From Streptomyces sp. NBC_00557 (GTDB lineage Bacteria; Actinomycetota; Actinomycetes; Streptomycetales; Streptomycetaceae), in the NCBI RefSeq assembly GCF_036345995.1, contig NZ_CP107796.1:4650001-4714000 (forward strand): 64,000 nucleotides of DNA, in the 5' to 3' direction. The translations under genes were made by a program, and so were the position numbers. The notes below the pieces were generated by a model, which made no database searches, was not told where the DNA came from, and worked only from the letters and a program-made list of their open reading frames with translations. Shown one piece after another: positions 8,332 through 15,371 of the stretch; within the stretch, counting starts at the first letter, position 1; every line of letters starts with the position of its first letter.

Positions 8332-8546
8332 AGCTGATCCTGGCCCGCTTGGACCCGGTGCAGATGATCACTGCCCACCCGGACACCCTCGCCCAGTTCG
8401 CGACTGTCCTGCCCAAGGCCGAACCACGGCCGGGCGTACCGGGCAACGCAGACCTGGCCCCGCTGCTGGGCCTGCCGCTCGTACCCGACCCCGAGCAGAA
8501 GCCCGGCTACGTCTTCCTGTGCCCCTTCCCCGACTCGCACCGATGA
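8328..8546 (+). CDS. Hypothetical protein (72 aa)
   Basis: A 72-residue protein with an ATGA overlap at its start (GGAAGG lies about 15 bases before the ATG) and another at its end. The sequence begins with a beta-like M-K-L-I-L-A-R-L and ends with a Gly-Tyr-Val-Phe-Leu-Cys strand. I choose the ATG at 8,328 over one 45 bases upstream because of the overlap. Function unknown. Confidence 0.7.
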   Translation: MKLILARLDPVQMITAHPDTLAQFATVLPKAEPRPGVPGNADLAPLLGLPLVPDPEQKPGYVFLCPFPDSHR

Positions 8547-8761
8547 CCAGCGTCCCGGCAGTGACGTTCCGGCTGCACCTGCCCCACCAGGTGCTGCCCG
8601 GCTTCCTGCTGCCGGACGGATGGGCCGTCGCCATAGACGACCTCGAATACGGCCTCACCTCGGCCGCCCCCAGCCTCCCGGACCTGATCCGCGGATACGG
8701 CGGCGGCCGCCTGGAGTGGCCCGAGCACGACCCCACGTATCAAGGAGGGCTGCACACATGA
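8543..8761 (+). CDS. Hypothetical protein (72 aa)
   Basis: A 72-residue protein translated from an ATG overlapping the previous stop. It looks like a small beta-sandwich or ferredoxin-like fold: alternating hydrophobic strands, then a Gly-rich stretch (Y-G-G-G-R-L) and an acidic tail. The stop overlaps the following start. No function assigned. Confidence 0.65.
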   Translation: MTSVPAVTFRLHLPHQVLPGFLLPDGWAVAIDDLEYGLTSAAPSLPDLIRGYGGGRLEWPEHDPTYQGGLHT

Positions 8762-9435
8762 TCTGCACCCTGTGTGAAACCCACGAACTCCCCTACGGCT
8801 CCCTCTGCCCCCGCTGTATCACCGCCACCCGCGACCGCCTGCAGCGGCTGCCGCGCATGTGGGCATCCCTGGACGCCTGGCTCATCCCGGGCCGCACCGG
8901 CAGCGCCCAGTACGGCGGCCGCGTCCGCCGCGCCGAGGCCCCGCTCCCCGTCGACAGCGAGGTCCTGGACCTGTGCGCCGCCGGCGGAATCGTCGGCGTC
9001 CTCGAGGACTGGCGCGAAGCCGTCTACGAGGCCCGCGGCTGGACGCTGCCGCCCCGCGCGGCATCTCTCGCTCACCGTGTCGCTATCGCGGCCGCCGACC
9101 TCGCCGAGCAACTCGACTGGATTTCCCGCTGGTACGCCGGCGAGGCCTTCGGCTGGGACATCCGGCGCCTGGTCGACCGCGTCCGCCATGTCGTGCGCCC
9201 CGGCCAGGACCCCGACGAACCCACGTTTCTCGGCTACTGCATCGCCGTCGACCGCGCCGGCGCCGTGTGTGGGGCGCGCCTGTACGCCGACATGGGCAAG
9301 GCCGTCCAGTGTGAGTGGTGTCTGTGCCAGTACCCGCCGGACAGTTGGCTGGCCCTGCGTCACTTCCAGGCCGAGCGCAGGCAGCCCCGTACGGCTGACG
9401 ACGAGGAGCACCACCTGGAGCCTGTTGCCGCCTGA
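8758..9435 (+). CDS. Zinc-knuckle protein conserved in Streptomyces elements (225 aa)
   Basis: Last gene of the early train. The N-terminus has C-x2-C and C-x2-C (residues 3-6 and 17-20), a zinc ribbon. A helical middle with several Trp follows, and a C-terminal C-x2-C-x-C cluster near residue 190. Proteins of this design recur beside HTH genes in Streptomyces prophages and plasmids; I cannot name a function. A strong hairpin terminator follows directly. Confidence 0.8.
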   Translation: MICTLCETHELPYGSLCPRCITATRDRLQRLPRMWASLDAWLIPGRTGSAQYGGRVRRAEAPLPVDSEVLDLCAAGGIVGVLEDWREAVYEARGWTLPPRAASLAHRVAIAAADLAEQLDWISRWYAGEAFGWDIRRLVDRVRHVVRPGQDPDEPTFLGYCIAVDRAGAVCGARLYADMGKAVQCEWCLCQYPPDSWLALRHFQAERRQPRTADDEEHHLEPVAA

Positions 9436-9451
9436 CCTGCGGCATGAGAGA

Positions 9452-9484
9452 GCCCGCCGCGCTGCGGACGCGGCGGGCCCTTCT
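9452..9484 (+). terminator. Intrinsic terminator of the early operon
   Basis: A 10-bp perfect G/C stem (9,452-9,461 with 9,469-9,478) and 7-base loop are followed by a short pyrimidine run. The hairpin lies between the plus-strand train and the 3' end of the convergent minus-strand HTH gene, so it may serve both strands. Confidence 0.8.
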
Positions 9485-9498
9485 TACGTGCGAGCTGC

Positions 9499-9768
9499 TT
9501 AGCCTTCGGAGTCTTCCTCAGGCTTCTCGAGATCGGTCCGTTTGCCCTGACGGATCCGCCCCTGCCGTGCGGCCCAGTACTCATCGAACCAGGCGACGTC
9601 GTACTCAGGGCGCGAGCTACCCGGCCTAAAGACCGGTGCCGGCCATCCCTCCGCTGGATCGGTCGCCAACCGGTGGATGTATGTCCGGCTCACGCCCGCT
9701 CGCTCGGCGAGTTTCGGGATGGTCATCGTCTCCCTCTCCGGCTGCTGCCGCTCGGGGGCATCGGGCAT
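9499..9768 (-). CDS. Excisionase/AlpA-like helix-turn-helix protein
   Basis: A minus-strand protein of about 89 residues. The ATG at 9,768 is preferred over one at 9,807 because the latter would place the start inside a 31-bp palindrome; an ATG at 9,726 is also possible. The helix-turn-helix (I-P-K-L-A-E-R-A-G-V-S-R-T-Y-I-H-R-L) is followed by F-R-P-G-S-S-R-P-E-Y-D-V-A-W-F-D-E-Y-W. This is the layout of MerR/AlpA/Xis-type proteins that bend DNA or regulate excision. It is the only gene on this strand in the left third, consistent with a switch gene. The tail is highly charged. Confidence 0.75.
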   Translation of the reverse strand: MPDAPERQQPERETMTIPKLAERAGVSRTYIHRLATDPAEGWPAPVFRPGSSRPEYDVAWFDEYWAARQGRIRQGKRTDLEKPEEDSEG

Positions 9769-9782
9769 GAGGGCATCCTCTC

Positions 9783-9813
9783 CGAGAAGTGTGGACATTG
9801 TCCACACTTCTCG
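9783..9813. promoter_or_regulatory. 31-bp perfect palindrome, likely operator
   Basis: Two 15-base arms (left arm CGAGAAGTGTGGACA) are separated by one T and match perfectly. The right half contains TTGTCCACA, the preferred Streptomyces DnaA box. It lies 15 bases upstream of the minus-strand HTH start and about 110 bases upstream of the divergent gene at 9,922. The simplest reading is an operator for one or both transcripts. Confidence 0.75.
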
Positions 9814-9841
9814 CTACGGTCGTTCTCGGCACAACGGGAAA

Positions 9842-9883
9842 ACCCCTCGGCCCATATGGAGCGGCTACTCCGGACCGAGGGGT
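9842..9883 (+). promoter_or_regulatory. Leader hairpin upstream of the 9,922 gene
   Basis: Nine-base arms (ACCCCTCGG and its complement) enclose 24 bases in the leader between the palindrome and the next start. No T-run follows, so it is not an obvious terminator; it could be an attenuator, an RNA stabiliser or a protein site. Confidence 0.35.
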
Positions 9884-9921
9884 GGACCCCGTCCTGAAGC
9901 GATCACAAGGAGAGGTCCGCC

Positions 9922-10224
9922 ATGGAGCGTACCCAGCTCGATCTCACCGACGAAGCCCTACGCCGCCTCATCGAACAGCCCAGCTACGCGGCCCAGCTCC
10001 TCACCATCGCCGCGCGCCTGCTGCAGATGGACGCCAGCGCGGCCATGGACGACGCCACGCTGCGCCGAGCCATGAACATCGCCATTGACGCCGTCCTGGC
10101 CAACCTGCCCGAGGCCGTGCGCGAGACCGCCCTCGAGCGCGCCGAGAGCCACCTGCCCGACCTGGCCGGCGTCACCCGAGGCGAGGCTGCCCTCCGGCTC
10201 CGCGCGGCCGCCGAGGTCCTGTGA
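9922..10224 (+). CDS. Helical hypothetical protein (100 aa)
   Basis: A 100-residue, Ala/Leu/Arg-rich, all-helical protein. A clear AAGGAGAG ribosome site lies just ahead of the ATG. It starts a new short operon after the regulatory palindrome; its stop overlaps the next start. No recognised domain. The clean ribosome site contrasts with the coupled starts upstream and suggests it is the first gene of its message. Confidence 0.75.
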   Translation: MERTQLDLTDEALRRLIEQPSYAAQLLTIAARLLQMDASAAMDDATLRRAMNIAIDAVLANLPEAVRETALERAESHLPDLAGVTRGEAALRLRAAAEVL

Positions 10225-10481
10225 TGAGCGGCCGCACCGGACGCTCCGCGTCCACCCGGGAGGCTGTCGTACGGCAGATGCTTGGCGAGATGGCCGACCG
10301 CTTGGAGAAGAACCGGCCCGACCAGCCGATCACCGCGATCGGCCGGATCGCGCTGATCCAGGCGACCACGATGGACCCGATCCTGTCCGCCGCGCTGCGC
10401 AGGCAGGTACCGGAGATCACCGGGTCGGTCGTCCGCCGCGAGTACGCCGCGCAGCTGCGCGAGATCGCGGGTGTCGCATGA
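10224..10481 (+). CDS. Helical hypothetical protein (85 aa)
   Basis: An 85-residue protein from an ATG overlapping the previous stop (a GTG three bases upstream is also possible). Basic N-terminus, then amphipathic helices. Its stop overlaps the start of the following 59-residue gene. No family recognised. Confidence 0.65.
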   Translation: MSGRTGRSASTREAVVRQMLGEMADRLEKNRPDQPITAIGRIALIQATTMDPILSAALRRQVPEITGSVVRREYAAQLREIAGVA

Positions 10482-10657
10482 GCCGCTGGACCGAGAACCG
10501 CATCGTGGCTGAGCCCGCCACCGTCCAGGCCTGCCAGGCCGACCGGCGTACCGCCAGCGAGCAGGCCGCCGCCGAGGGGGCCGCCCGCGGCCAGCTCGCC
10601 GACGCCCGCCAGCACGCCGCCGAGTCCGCCGACGCCCCCGGCAGCCACCGCCCCTGA
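10478..10657 (+). CDS. Hypothetical protein (59 aa)
   Basis: A 59-residue, Ala-rich protein with many Arg, Gln and Asp residues and one Cys, probably a single long helix. It is coupled to the previous gene by an ATGA overlap and followed by a strong terminator hairpin, so it ends this three-gene unit. Function unknown. Confidence 0.6.
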   Translation: MSRWTENRIVAEPATVQACQADRRTASEQAAAEGAARGQLADARQHAAESADAPGSHRP

Positions 10658-10663
10658 CGGACC

Positions 10664-10698
10664 GCGGGCCCGCGCCTCACCACGCGCGGGCCCGCCCC
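10664..10698 (+). terminator. Intrinsic terminator
   Basis: A 12-bp perfect G/C stem (10,664-10,675 with 10,684-10,695), an 8-base loop and a weak pyrimidine tract. It separates the short operon from the membrane-protein operon. Confidence 0.75.
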
Positions 10699-10723
10699 TT
10701 CCACGCCTCCTCTGGAGTTCCCT

Positions 10724-12310
10724 GTGTCCCTGGACCAGCCCATCGCCTGGGCGGCGGGCCACCTGTGGCCCGTCGCCCTGCTCGCGGGCGTCCTCGTGGC
10801 CATCTGCGGCCTCATCGTGCGCCGTACGAGCGGCGCCGTGCTCGCCGCCGGCATCGGCGCCCTCATCTGCACCGCGTACTCCGCCGACACCAGCTGGCGG
10901 TTCGCCGAGCACCGTCTCGGCATGGCCGACGTGGACGAACGTGCCGTCATGTTCGCCGCGGGGGAGGGCGCCCTGCTCGCCTGCGCCATCATGGCCCGTG
11001 CCAACAAGCGCGCCACCGCCACCGACACGGCCGCCGGCACCCCGGGCGTGGCGGGCGTCCTCGTCTGGGGCATCACCGGCATCCAGATCATCCCCGCGTT
11101 CAGCGAGTCTGGCTTCTGGGGCGGCACCGTCCGCGCCGTCATCGGCCCGGTCATGGCCAGCATGCTCTGGCACCTCGCCATGGGCCTGGAGATCCGCGTC
11201 AGCCGCCCCGAGGCCCTCAGCAGCGGCCTGCCCGCCCAGATCGGCCACGAACTGCGCGAGCGGCTGCTGTCCCGCCTCGGCCTGGCCGTCCGCGGCCGCT
11301 CCGCCGAGCAGCTCTCCCGCGACCGGGCCACCCAGCGTGCCGTGCGCCTGGCCTCGCGCAAGCACCTGGGGCCGTGGGGGAGAGCAGCGCTCAAGGCCTC
11401 CGTCGCCCGATCTGGCGCTGCCATCGACGGCGACCAGCGCCACCAGCTGCTGCAGCTGCTCGCCGCCCGCCGCAACGCCGCCGAGCTGCGCACCGTACCC
11501 GTCACCTCGCCATGGGTAGAGCAGCCCCTACCTGAGCCCTACCCGAGTACGCCGCTGGGTGTCACCGGGGCCGAGCTGCGCCGCATGGACCCCGTGGACG
11601 CAGTCCTGCGGGTCCACGCCGCGCACCCGGAGGCATCCCCGGCCGAACTCGCCAGCCTGTGCACCGAGTACGGCGTACCCGTCTCCGAGGCCCAGGTACG
11701 GGTAGCACTCCACGCCGTACCCGACCGCCGTACCTCGCCCACCCCGGCCGCGCTCGAGCAGCCTGCACCGCTGCTGTTCGCCTCGCCCGAGCCCCGCCAA
11801 CTGGACGGCCCTACCCGGCAGGACAGCCCGACCGAGCACGCCCCGGCCGACCACTCCTACTCCGGCACCGGCCTGCAGCTCTACCTCGCCACCGAACCCC
11901 AGGTACGCCCCGAAGTAGCGTGCGCCGTACCCGCCGAGACGATCCGCCGCCGACCTACCCGCACCGAGGTACACGCCCGCGTACCCGACCCGCCCAGCGG
12001 CATCGAGGACACCGCGGCCGCCGACGACGGCACCCTCACCTACCCCGCAGACGAGGAGCCCGCGACCCCTACCCAGGTAGCCGACGTACCCGCGCCGCTA
12101 CCCGTACCCGAGGCCGTACCCGCGGACCTGGGGGCGGCAGGTACCGGCGACTGGGAGCGCCTACTCGCCCAGGCCCGGGAGGTAGACGCCGCTCACCGTC
12201 GTACCCACGGCCGGCCCGCGCCCATCAAGACCCTCAAGCGCGAGCTGCGGGTAGGGCAGGCCCGGGCCCAGCTCGTGCGGGACGCGCTCGCCGAGGAGGC
12301 CAAGCGGTGA
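10724..12310 (+). CDS. SpdB/DUF2637-like membrane protein with long cytoplasmic tail
   Basis: A 528-residue protein. About four hydrophobic segments (residues 15-35, 38-55, 75-92, 108-150) include the A-A-G-E-G-A-L-L and P-V-M-A-S-M-L-W-H motifs seen in spread and mobile-element transfer proteins of Streptomyces plasmids. A soluble tail follows: helical to residue 255, Pro/Glu-rich and probably disordered to 455, and a C-terminal helix-turn-helix-like unit. In plasmids such proteins help move DNA between hyphal compartments after TraB transfer. The tail's DNA (11,494-12,255) carries a dense STACCYG motif array using rare GTA and CTA codons. The family assignment is from motif resemblance only. 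Confidence 0.65.
   Translation: MSLDQPIAWAAGHLWPVALLAGVLVAICGLIVRRTSGAVLAAGIGALICTAYSADTSWRFAEHRLGMADVDERAVMFAAGEGALLACAIMARANKRATATDTAAGTPGVAGVLVWGITGIQIIPAFSESGFWGGTVRAVIGPVMASMLWHLAMGLEIRVSRPEALSSGLPAQIGHELRERLLSRLGLAVRGRSAEQLSRDRATQRAVRLASRKHLGPWGRAALKASVARSGAAIDGDQRHQLLQLLAARRNAAELRTVPVTSPWVEQPLPEPYPSTPLGVTGAELRRMDPVDAVLRVHAAHPEASPAELASLCTEYGVPVSEAQVRVALHAVPDRRTSPTPAALEQPAPLLFASPEPRQLDGPTRQDSPTEHAPADHSYSGTGLQLYLATEPQVRPEVACAVPAETIRRRPTRTEVHARVPDPPSGIEDTAAADDGTLTYPADEEPATPTQVADVPAPLPVPEAVPADLGAAGTGDWERLLAQAREVDAAHRRTHGRPAPIKTLKRELRVGQARAQLVRDALAEEAKR
11494..12255. repeat. Dense array of STACCYG motifs within a gene
   Basis: By eye I count 27 copies of [GC]TACC on either strand in about 760 bases, most extended to STACCYG (for example GTACCCG). 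Base composition alone would give about three. The motif is absent from the first 770 bases of the same gene and returns to background after it. It is built from different codons (GTA-Cnn, CTA-Cnn, TAC-Cnn and, reversed, GGT-Ann), so selection or mutation appears to act on the DNA rather than the protein. Confidence 0.8.
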
Positions 12311-12507
12311 TCGGCGCTGCCGGGTTCCTCCTCGCGCTCGCCTGCTTCGCCATCGTCAGCGCCGGCCTGGCGCTCGCCGTCGCGGCCTGGCGGCCGCGGC
12401 CCGGCGACGGCCCGGCATTTGCGCTCGCCGTCACCGCCGGCCTCGCCGTCGGCGCCCTCTGCTTCCTCCTCGGCGCGCTGCACTGGCTCGCCCACCTACT
12501 GACCTGA
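12307..12507 (+). CDS. Two-helix membrane protein (66 aa)
   Basis: A 66-residue protein from a GTG overlapping the previous stop. Two transmembrane helices (about residues 3-23 and 36-62) flank a short basic loop (R-P-R-P-G-D-G). Small hydrophobic proteins of this kind accompany spd genes in Streptomyces conjugative plasmids. Function unknown. Confidence 0.7.
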   Translation: MIGAAGFLLALACFAIVSAGLALAVAAWRPRPGDGPAFALAVTAGLAVGALCFLLGALHWLAHLLT

Positions 12508-12519
12508 GGACCTCTCCCC

Positions 12520-12816
12520 ATGTTGCTCATCACCGTGCTGTGCCTCGCCGGGCTCGCCCCCGGCCTGGCCACGGTCTGGCTGGTCCGTCGGCATACCGGC
12601 TGGCTGCTCGCTGTCCTGGCCGGCGTCGGCGTCACGGCGGCTCTGCCGTTCCTGCTGCTCGCCTCGCTGGTCCTGTTCCCGCCGCTCGGCATCGCGGTCG
12701 GCCTCGCCGCCGCGCTGGCAGCGCTCCGCTCCTACGACCGCGGCCGGATCTGGTCTGCCACCGCCTGGGCGGGCCTGACGGTCCTCGCGGTCAGCTGCAC
12801 GAGGTGGTTCCGGTGA
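12520..12816 (+). CDS. Small multi-pass membrane protein (98 aa)
   Basis: A 98-residue, highly hydrophobic protein with three or four transmembrane helices and a short basic loop after the first (R-R-H-T). It is preceded by a GAGGACC ribosome-like site and overlaps the next gene's GTG. It is likely part of the membrane complex encoded by this operon. No specific family recognised. Confidence 0.7.
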   Translation: MLLITVLCLAGLAPGLATVWLVRRHTGWLLAVLAGVGVTAALPFLLLASLVLFPPLGIAVGLAAALAALRSYDRGRIWSATAWAGLTVLAVSCTRWFR

Positions 12817-13352
12817 TCGAGCGCCGACCGATCATCCCGACCAAGGTCATCCCGGGCGGCCAGCAGCCTCCCACGCCTGCGACCCCGCCACCGCCAGCCA
12901 CTCCGTGGCCGCCGCTCGGCACCGGCCCGTCCGTGCCGCCGCAGGCTCCGCCGCCCGTTCACGTCCACGTCACCCTGCCCGCCAGCACCCCGCCCGAGCC
13001 GCCCGAGCAGGACCACACCCCGCCCTGGTGGGCACGGATCCGGTGGGGCCGCCAGCTGCTGCTGCTCGCCCTCGCGTTCCCGCTCAGCACGCCCTGGGCG
13101 CGCGTCCTGGCCGACGCCCGCGACGGCGCAGGCCTGTCCGGCGCCTGGGTGATCGCCGTGATCCCGCTGGCCCTGGTCGCGTTCTGGGACAACGTCTGCC
13201 GGATCCGCGCCCGATACACCGACCCCGACCTGTGGGCGCCGCAGATCCGCGCGTTCGTCGCCCGGCTGCTGCTGTACGCGGCCGTCATCGCCACCGCACG
13301 CGCCCTGCCGATCGTCACCCTCGTCTACGCAATCACCGGAGTTCACTCATGA
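12813..13352 (+). CDS. Proline-rich N-terminus membrane protein (179 aa)
   Basis: Starts at a GTG overlapping the previous stop. The first 70 residues are Pro/Thr-rich and probably extended; residues 80-179 contain about three hydrophobic helices. A proline-rich tail on a membrane anchor suggests contact with a partner protein. It sits in the same translationally coupled operon as the spd-like gene. Function unknown. Confidence 0.7.
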   Translation: MIERRPIIPTKVIPGGQQPPTPATPPPPATPWPPLGTGPSVPPQAPPPVHVHVTLPASTPPEPPEQDHTPPWWARIRWGRQLLLLALAFPLSTPWARVLADARDGAGLSGAWVIAVIPLALVAFWDNVCRIRARYTDPDLWAPQIRAFVARLLLYAAVIATARALPIVTLVYAITGVHS

Positions 13353-13942
13353 TCGCCTTGGCTGCAGCTGTGCCCTCGGCCGCTCAGTCCAGCACCATCA
13401 CCTCCGCCGGCCTCGCCGTCGGCGTCGGACTGCTCGCCGTGGAACACGTCCGCTGGTGGCGCGGCGGCGGGGGAGGAGGCGCGGCGAAGGGCGCACCCGG
13501 CGCGGCCGCCGGCCCCGCCCGGGACCCGAAGGTCCTCATCCCGTACTGGTTCGGCCTCGCCGTCGGCACCCTCATGGTCGCCTGCCCCGCAGGCCTCCTG
13601 GGCTCCATGGCGGGCCTGTTCCGGTGGGGCGGCAACGGCATCGGAGGCATGGTCATGTCGACCATGACCGGCCACCACGCCAACGCTATAGCCCAGGCCT
13701 CCGCGCCTGGCCTCGGCGACGGCGGCGCCCTGGTCGTGACCGCCATGGTGGTCGGCCTGTGGCTGCTGCGGAAGGCCTTCCCCAAGGCCACCAAGGGCAA
13801 GTGGTGGAAGGGCGTGTTCACCGGCACCCTCATCACCATCGGCACGGGAACCTTCGCCCTGATCGGCAACATCGTCGTACCCGGCGCGAACAACCTCGGC
13901 GACTGGGCCCTGCACGGCCTCGTCCACGGGACCCTGCTGTGA
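13349..13942 (+). CDS. Membrane protein with Gly/Ala-rich loop (197 aa)
   Basis: A 197-residue protein with an ATG overlapping the previous stop. One transmembrane helix near the N-terminus is followed by a basic-flanked Gly/Ala-rich loop (about residues 35-60) and about three further helices. Gly-rich hydrophobic helices such as G-G-N-G-I-G-G-M resemble small pore or pilin-like membrane proteins, but I cannot assign a family. Confidence 0.7.
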   Translation: MIALAAAVPSAAQSSTITSAGLAVGVGLLAVEHVRWWRGGGGGGAAKGAPGAAAGPARDPKVLIPYWFGLAVGTLMVACPAGLLGSMAGLFRWGGNGIGGMVMSTMTGHHANAIAQASAPGLGDGGALVVTAMVVGLWLLRKAFPKATKGKWWKGVFTGTLITIGTGTFALIGNIVVPGANNLGDWALHGLVHGTLL

Positions 13943-14739
13943 GCGCGCCGACCACTCGGCAGTGGCTCCGAGCAGCTGCCGGCCGCATCTCCACCGGCAG
14001 CGGCCGCCTCACCGCCCACTACGCCGGCTGGACCGTCCGGGCGATCACCAGCCGCGTCACCAGCTGGCCCTGGTGGGTACAGCTCGGCCTCGCACTGCTC
14101 GTGCTCTACCGCGGCCCGCAGGTCCTGGCGCGCCTGGGGGACCGCATCCACGAACGCGTGGCGTCCGGGGCATGGGGCGGCCTGCTGTTCACGCTCGCCG
14201 GGCTGTGGATCGTGGCCGCCTACCGCGCCGGCCGGGACGGCTGGGAACCCTCGCAGCGCACCGCCAAGGCCGAGCCGACCGAGGAGGAGCCGGCCGACGC
14301 CGCGGACGAGGAGGACCAGGACGAGCCCGCCCTCGAGCAGGCCCCCGCCGGGCCGCCGCCCGTCTCCCCCGTCGCCCTCATCGCCGCGGTCCGTGACATC
14401 GGCACCCCGCACGCCCAGCTCAAGCCCCTCGCCGAGCACCTCGGCGTGAGCACCGATGCGGTGCGCGCCGCGGCGGCCGCCATGGGGTGGCAGGTGAAGG
14501 ACGTACGGATGCAGGGCCGCTCCGCGTCGGCTGGGCTGCGCTGGGACGAGGCCCCTTCCCTTCCGCCGGGCGGCCCCTCTCCGAGTGTCGTCGGTGCAGG
14601 TCAGCGCGCCGACGACAACGACGACGACACCTTTGGAGAGGGGCCCGAAGAGGAGGTCCGCGTGATGCGCACCGACGGCGGACTGATCATCTACGACCTC
14701 GCTGACACTCACCGCCGCCGCGGCACCGTCAGCCGATAA
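13939..14739 (+). CDS. Membrane protein with acidic linker and cytoplasmic HTH-like domain (266 aa)
   Basis: Last gene of the membrane operon, started at a GTG overlapping the upstream stop. Two transmembrane helices (about residues 42-60 and 75-95) are followed by an acidic linker (95-130). Then comes a helix-turn-helix-like region containing L-K-P-L-A-E-H-L-G-V-S-T-D-A-V-R (about 155-190), and an acidic tail. The layout of membrane anchor plus DNA-binding-like tail mirrors the first gene of the operon. A partitioning or transfer role is a reasonable guess but unproven. Confidence 0.7.
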   Translation: MSAPTTRQWLRAAAGRISTGSGRLTAHYAGWTVRAITSRVTSWPWWVQLGLALLVLYRGPQVLARLGDRIHERVASGAWGGLLFTLAGLWIVAAYRAGRDGWEPSQRTAKAEPTEEEPADAADEEDQDEPALEQAPAGPPPVSPVALIAAVRDIGTPHAQLKPLAEHLGVSTDAVRAAAAAMGWQVKDVRMQGRSASAGLRWDEAPSLPPGGPSPSVVGAGQRADDNDDDTFGEGPEEEVRVMRTDGGLIIYDLADTHRRRGTVSR

Positions 14740-14742
14740 GCC

Positions 14743-14783
14743 CCGGGGCGGCCGTCCGCCTGGCAGCTAACCGGCCGCCCCGG
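14743..14783 (+). terminator. Terminator-like hairpin after the membrane operon
   Basis: A 12-bp perfect stem (14,743-14,754 with 14,772-14,783) encloses 17 bases immediately after the stop codon. No T-run, as is usual in this GC-rich genome. Confidence 0.65.
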
Positions 14784-14818
14784 TTCACCCATCCCGAACA
14801 CGAGACAGGAGCCCCATC

Positions 14819-14983
14819 ATGCGCCTGGGCAAGGGCAAGAGCGAGACCGCCAAGCTGCAGGAGACCGTGGACAGGCTGCCCAAGCGGGCAGCCGACTGGA
14901 CCCCCGCGCAGCGTCAGCAGTACACCGACCAGTCCGACCGAGCGATGCGCGAGCAGGCCGGTGTCCAGCCGGACGCGTCCTGA
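14819..14983 (+). CDS. Small charged protein (54 aa)
   Basis: A 54-residue protein starting at an ATG after an ACAGGAG ribosome site. It is strongly charged (Lys, Arg, Glu, Gln) and probably a helical hairpin, with the motif W-T-P-A-Q-R-Q-Q-Y near the middle. It stands between the membrane operon terminator and another small gene. Unknown function. Confidence 0.65.
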   Translation: MRLGKGKSETAKLQETVDRLPKRAADWTPAQRQQYTDQSDRAMREQAGVQPDAS

Positions 14984-14995
14984 GAGGATCCACCC

Positions 14996-15211
14996 ATGAG
15001 CGAGCGTGTGAACGTCCAGGTCCTGCTGCTGTTCGGCGACCACGCGGAGGTCGTCGCCGACGTCCCGCCGGAGGAGCGCGGCGAGCCGGAGCGCTACCCG
15101 GCCGCCGAGATCGCCGATGCCGCCGGCGTCAGTGTCGAGCAGCTGCCCGGGCTGCGGCTGACCGCCGCGGTGGGCCCGGATGAGCGGCTGTCGGGCTGGC
15201 AGCTGGCCTGA
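14996..15211 (+). CDS. Hypothetical protein (71 aa)
   Basis: A 71-residue acidic protein with a GAGAGGAT ribosome site. It begins with a beta strand (V-N-V-Q-V-L-L-L-F-G) and ends with a short helical and strand part, resembling a small alpha/beta fold. A textbook terminator follows directly, so it is the last gene of its unit. Function unknown. Confidence 0.7.
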   Translation: MSERVNVQVLLLFGDHAEVVADVPPEERGEPERYPAAEIADAAGVSVEQLPGLRLTAAVGPDERLSGWQLA

Positions 15212-15221
15212 TCCCAGGGGA

Positions 15222-15251
15222 AGGCCCCGGCCTGCGGAGGCCGGGGCTTTT
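15222..15251 (+). terminator. Intrinsic terminator with T-run
   Basis: A 9-bp stem (GCCCCGGCC at 15,224-15,232 pairing with 15,239-15,247), a 6-base loop and TTTT. Confidence 0.9.
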
Positions 15252-15266
15252 CCATGCCGACAGGTG

Positions 15267-15306
15267 TTGCAATCCACTAATCAAGTGCTGTAAACTACTA
15301 ATCAAG
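15267..15306 (+). promoter_or_regulatory. Promoter with phased direct repeats
   Basis: A TTGCAA (-35-like, 15,267) and TAAACT (-10-like, 15,291) are separated by 18 bases in an unusually AT-rich stretch. The decamer ACTAATCAAG occurs twice (15,276 and 15,297), exactly 21 bases or two helical turns apart, bracketing the -10. This is the arrangement expected for cooperative repressor or activator binding. It drives the gene at 15,372. Confidence 0.65.
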
Positions 15307-15371
15307 AGGTGAGGGGCTGCGAACCCCGAAGCCTCGGATCCATCTCAACTCAACAGTGGAAGGACAGTCAC

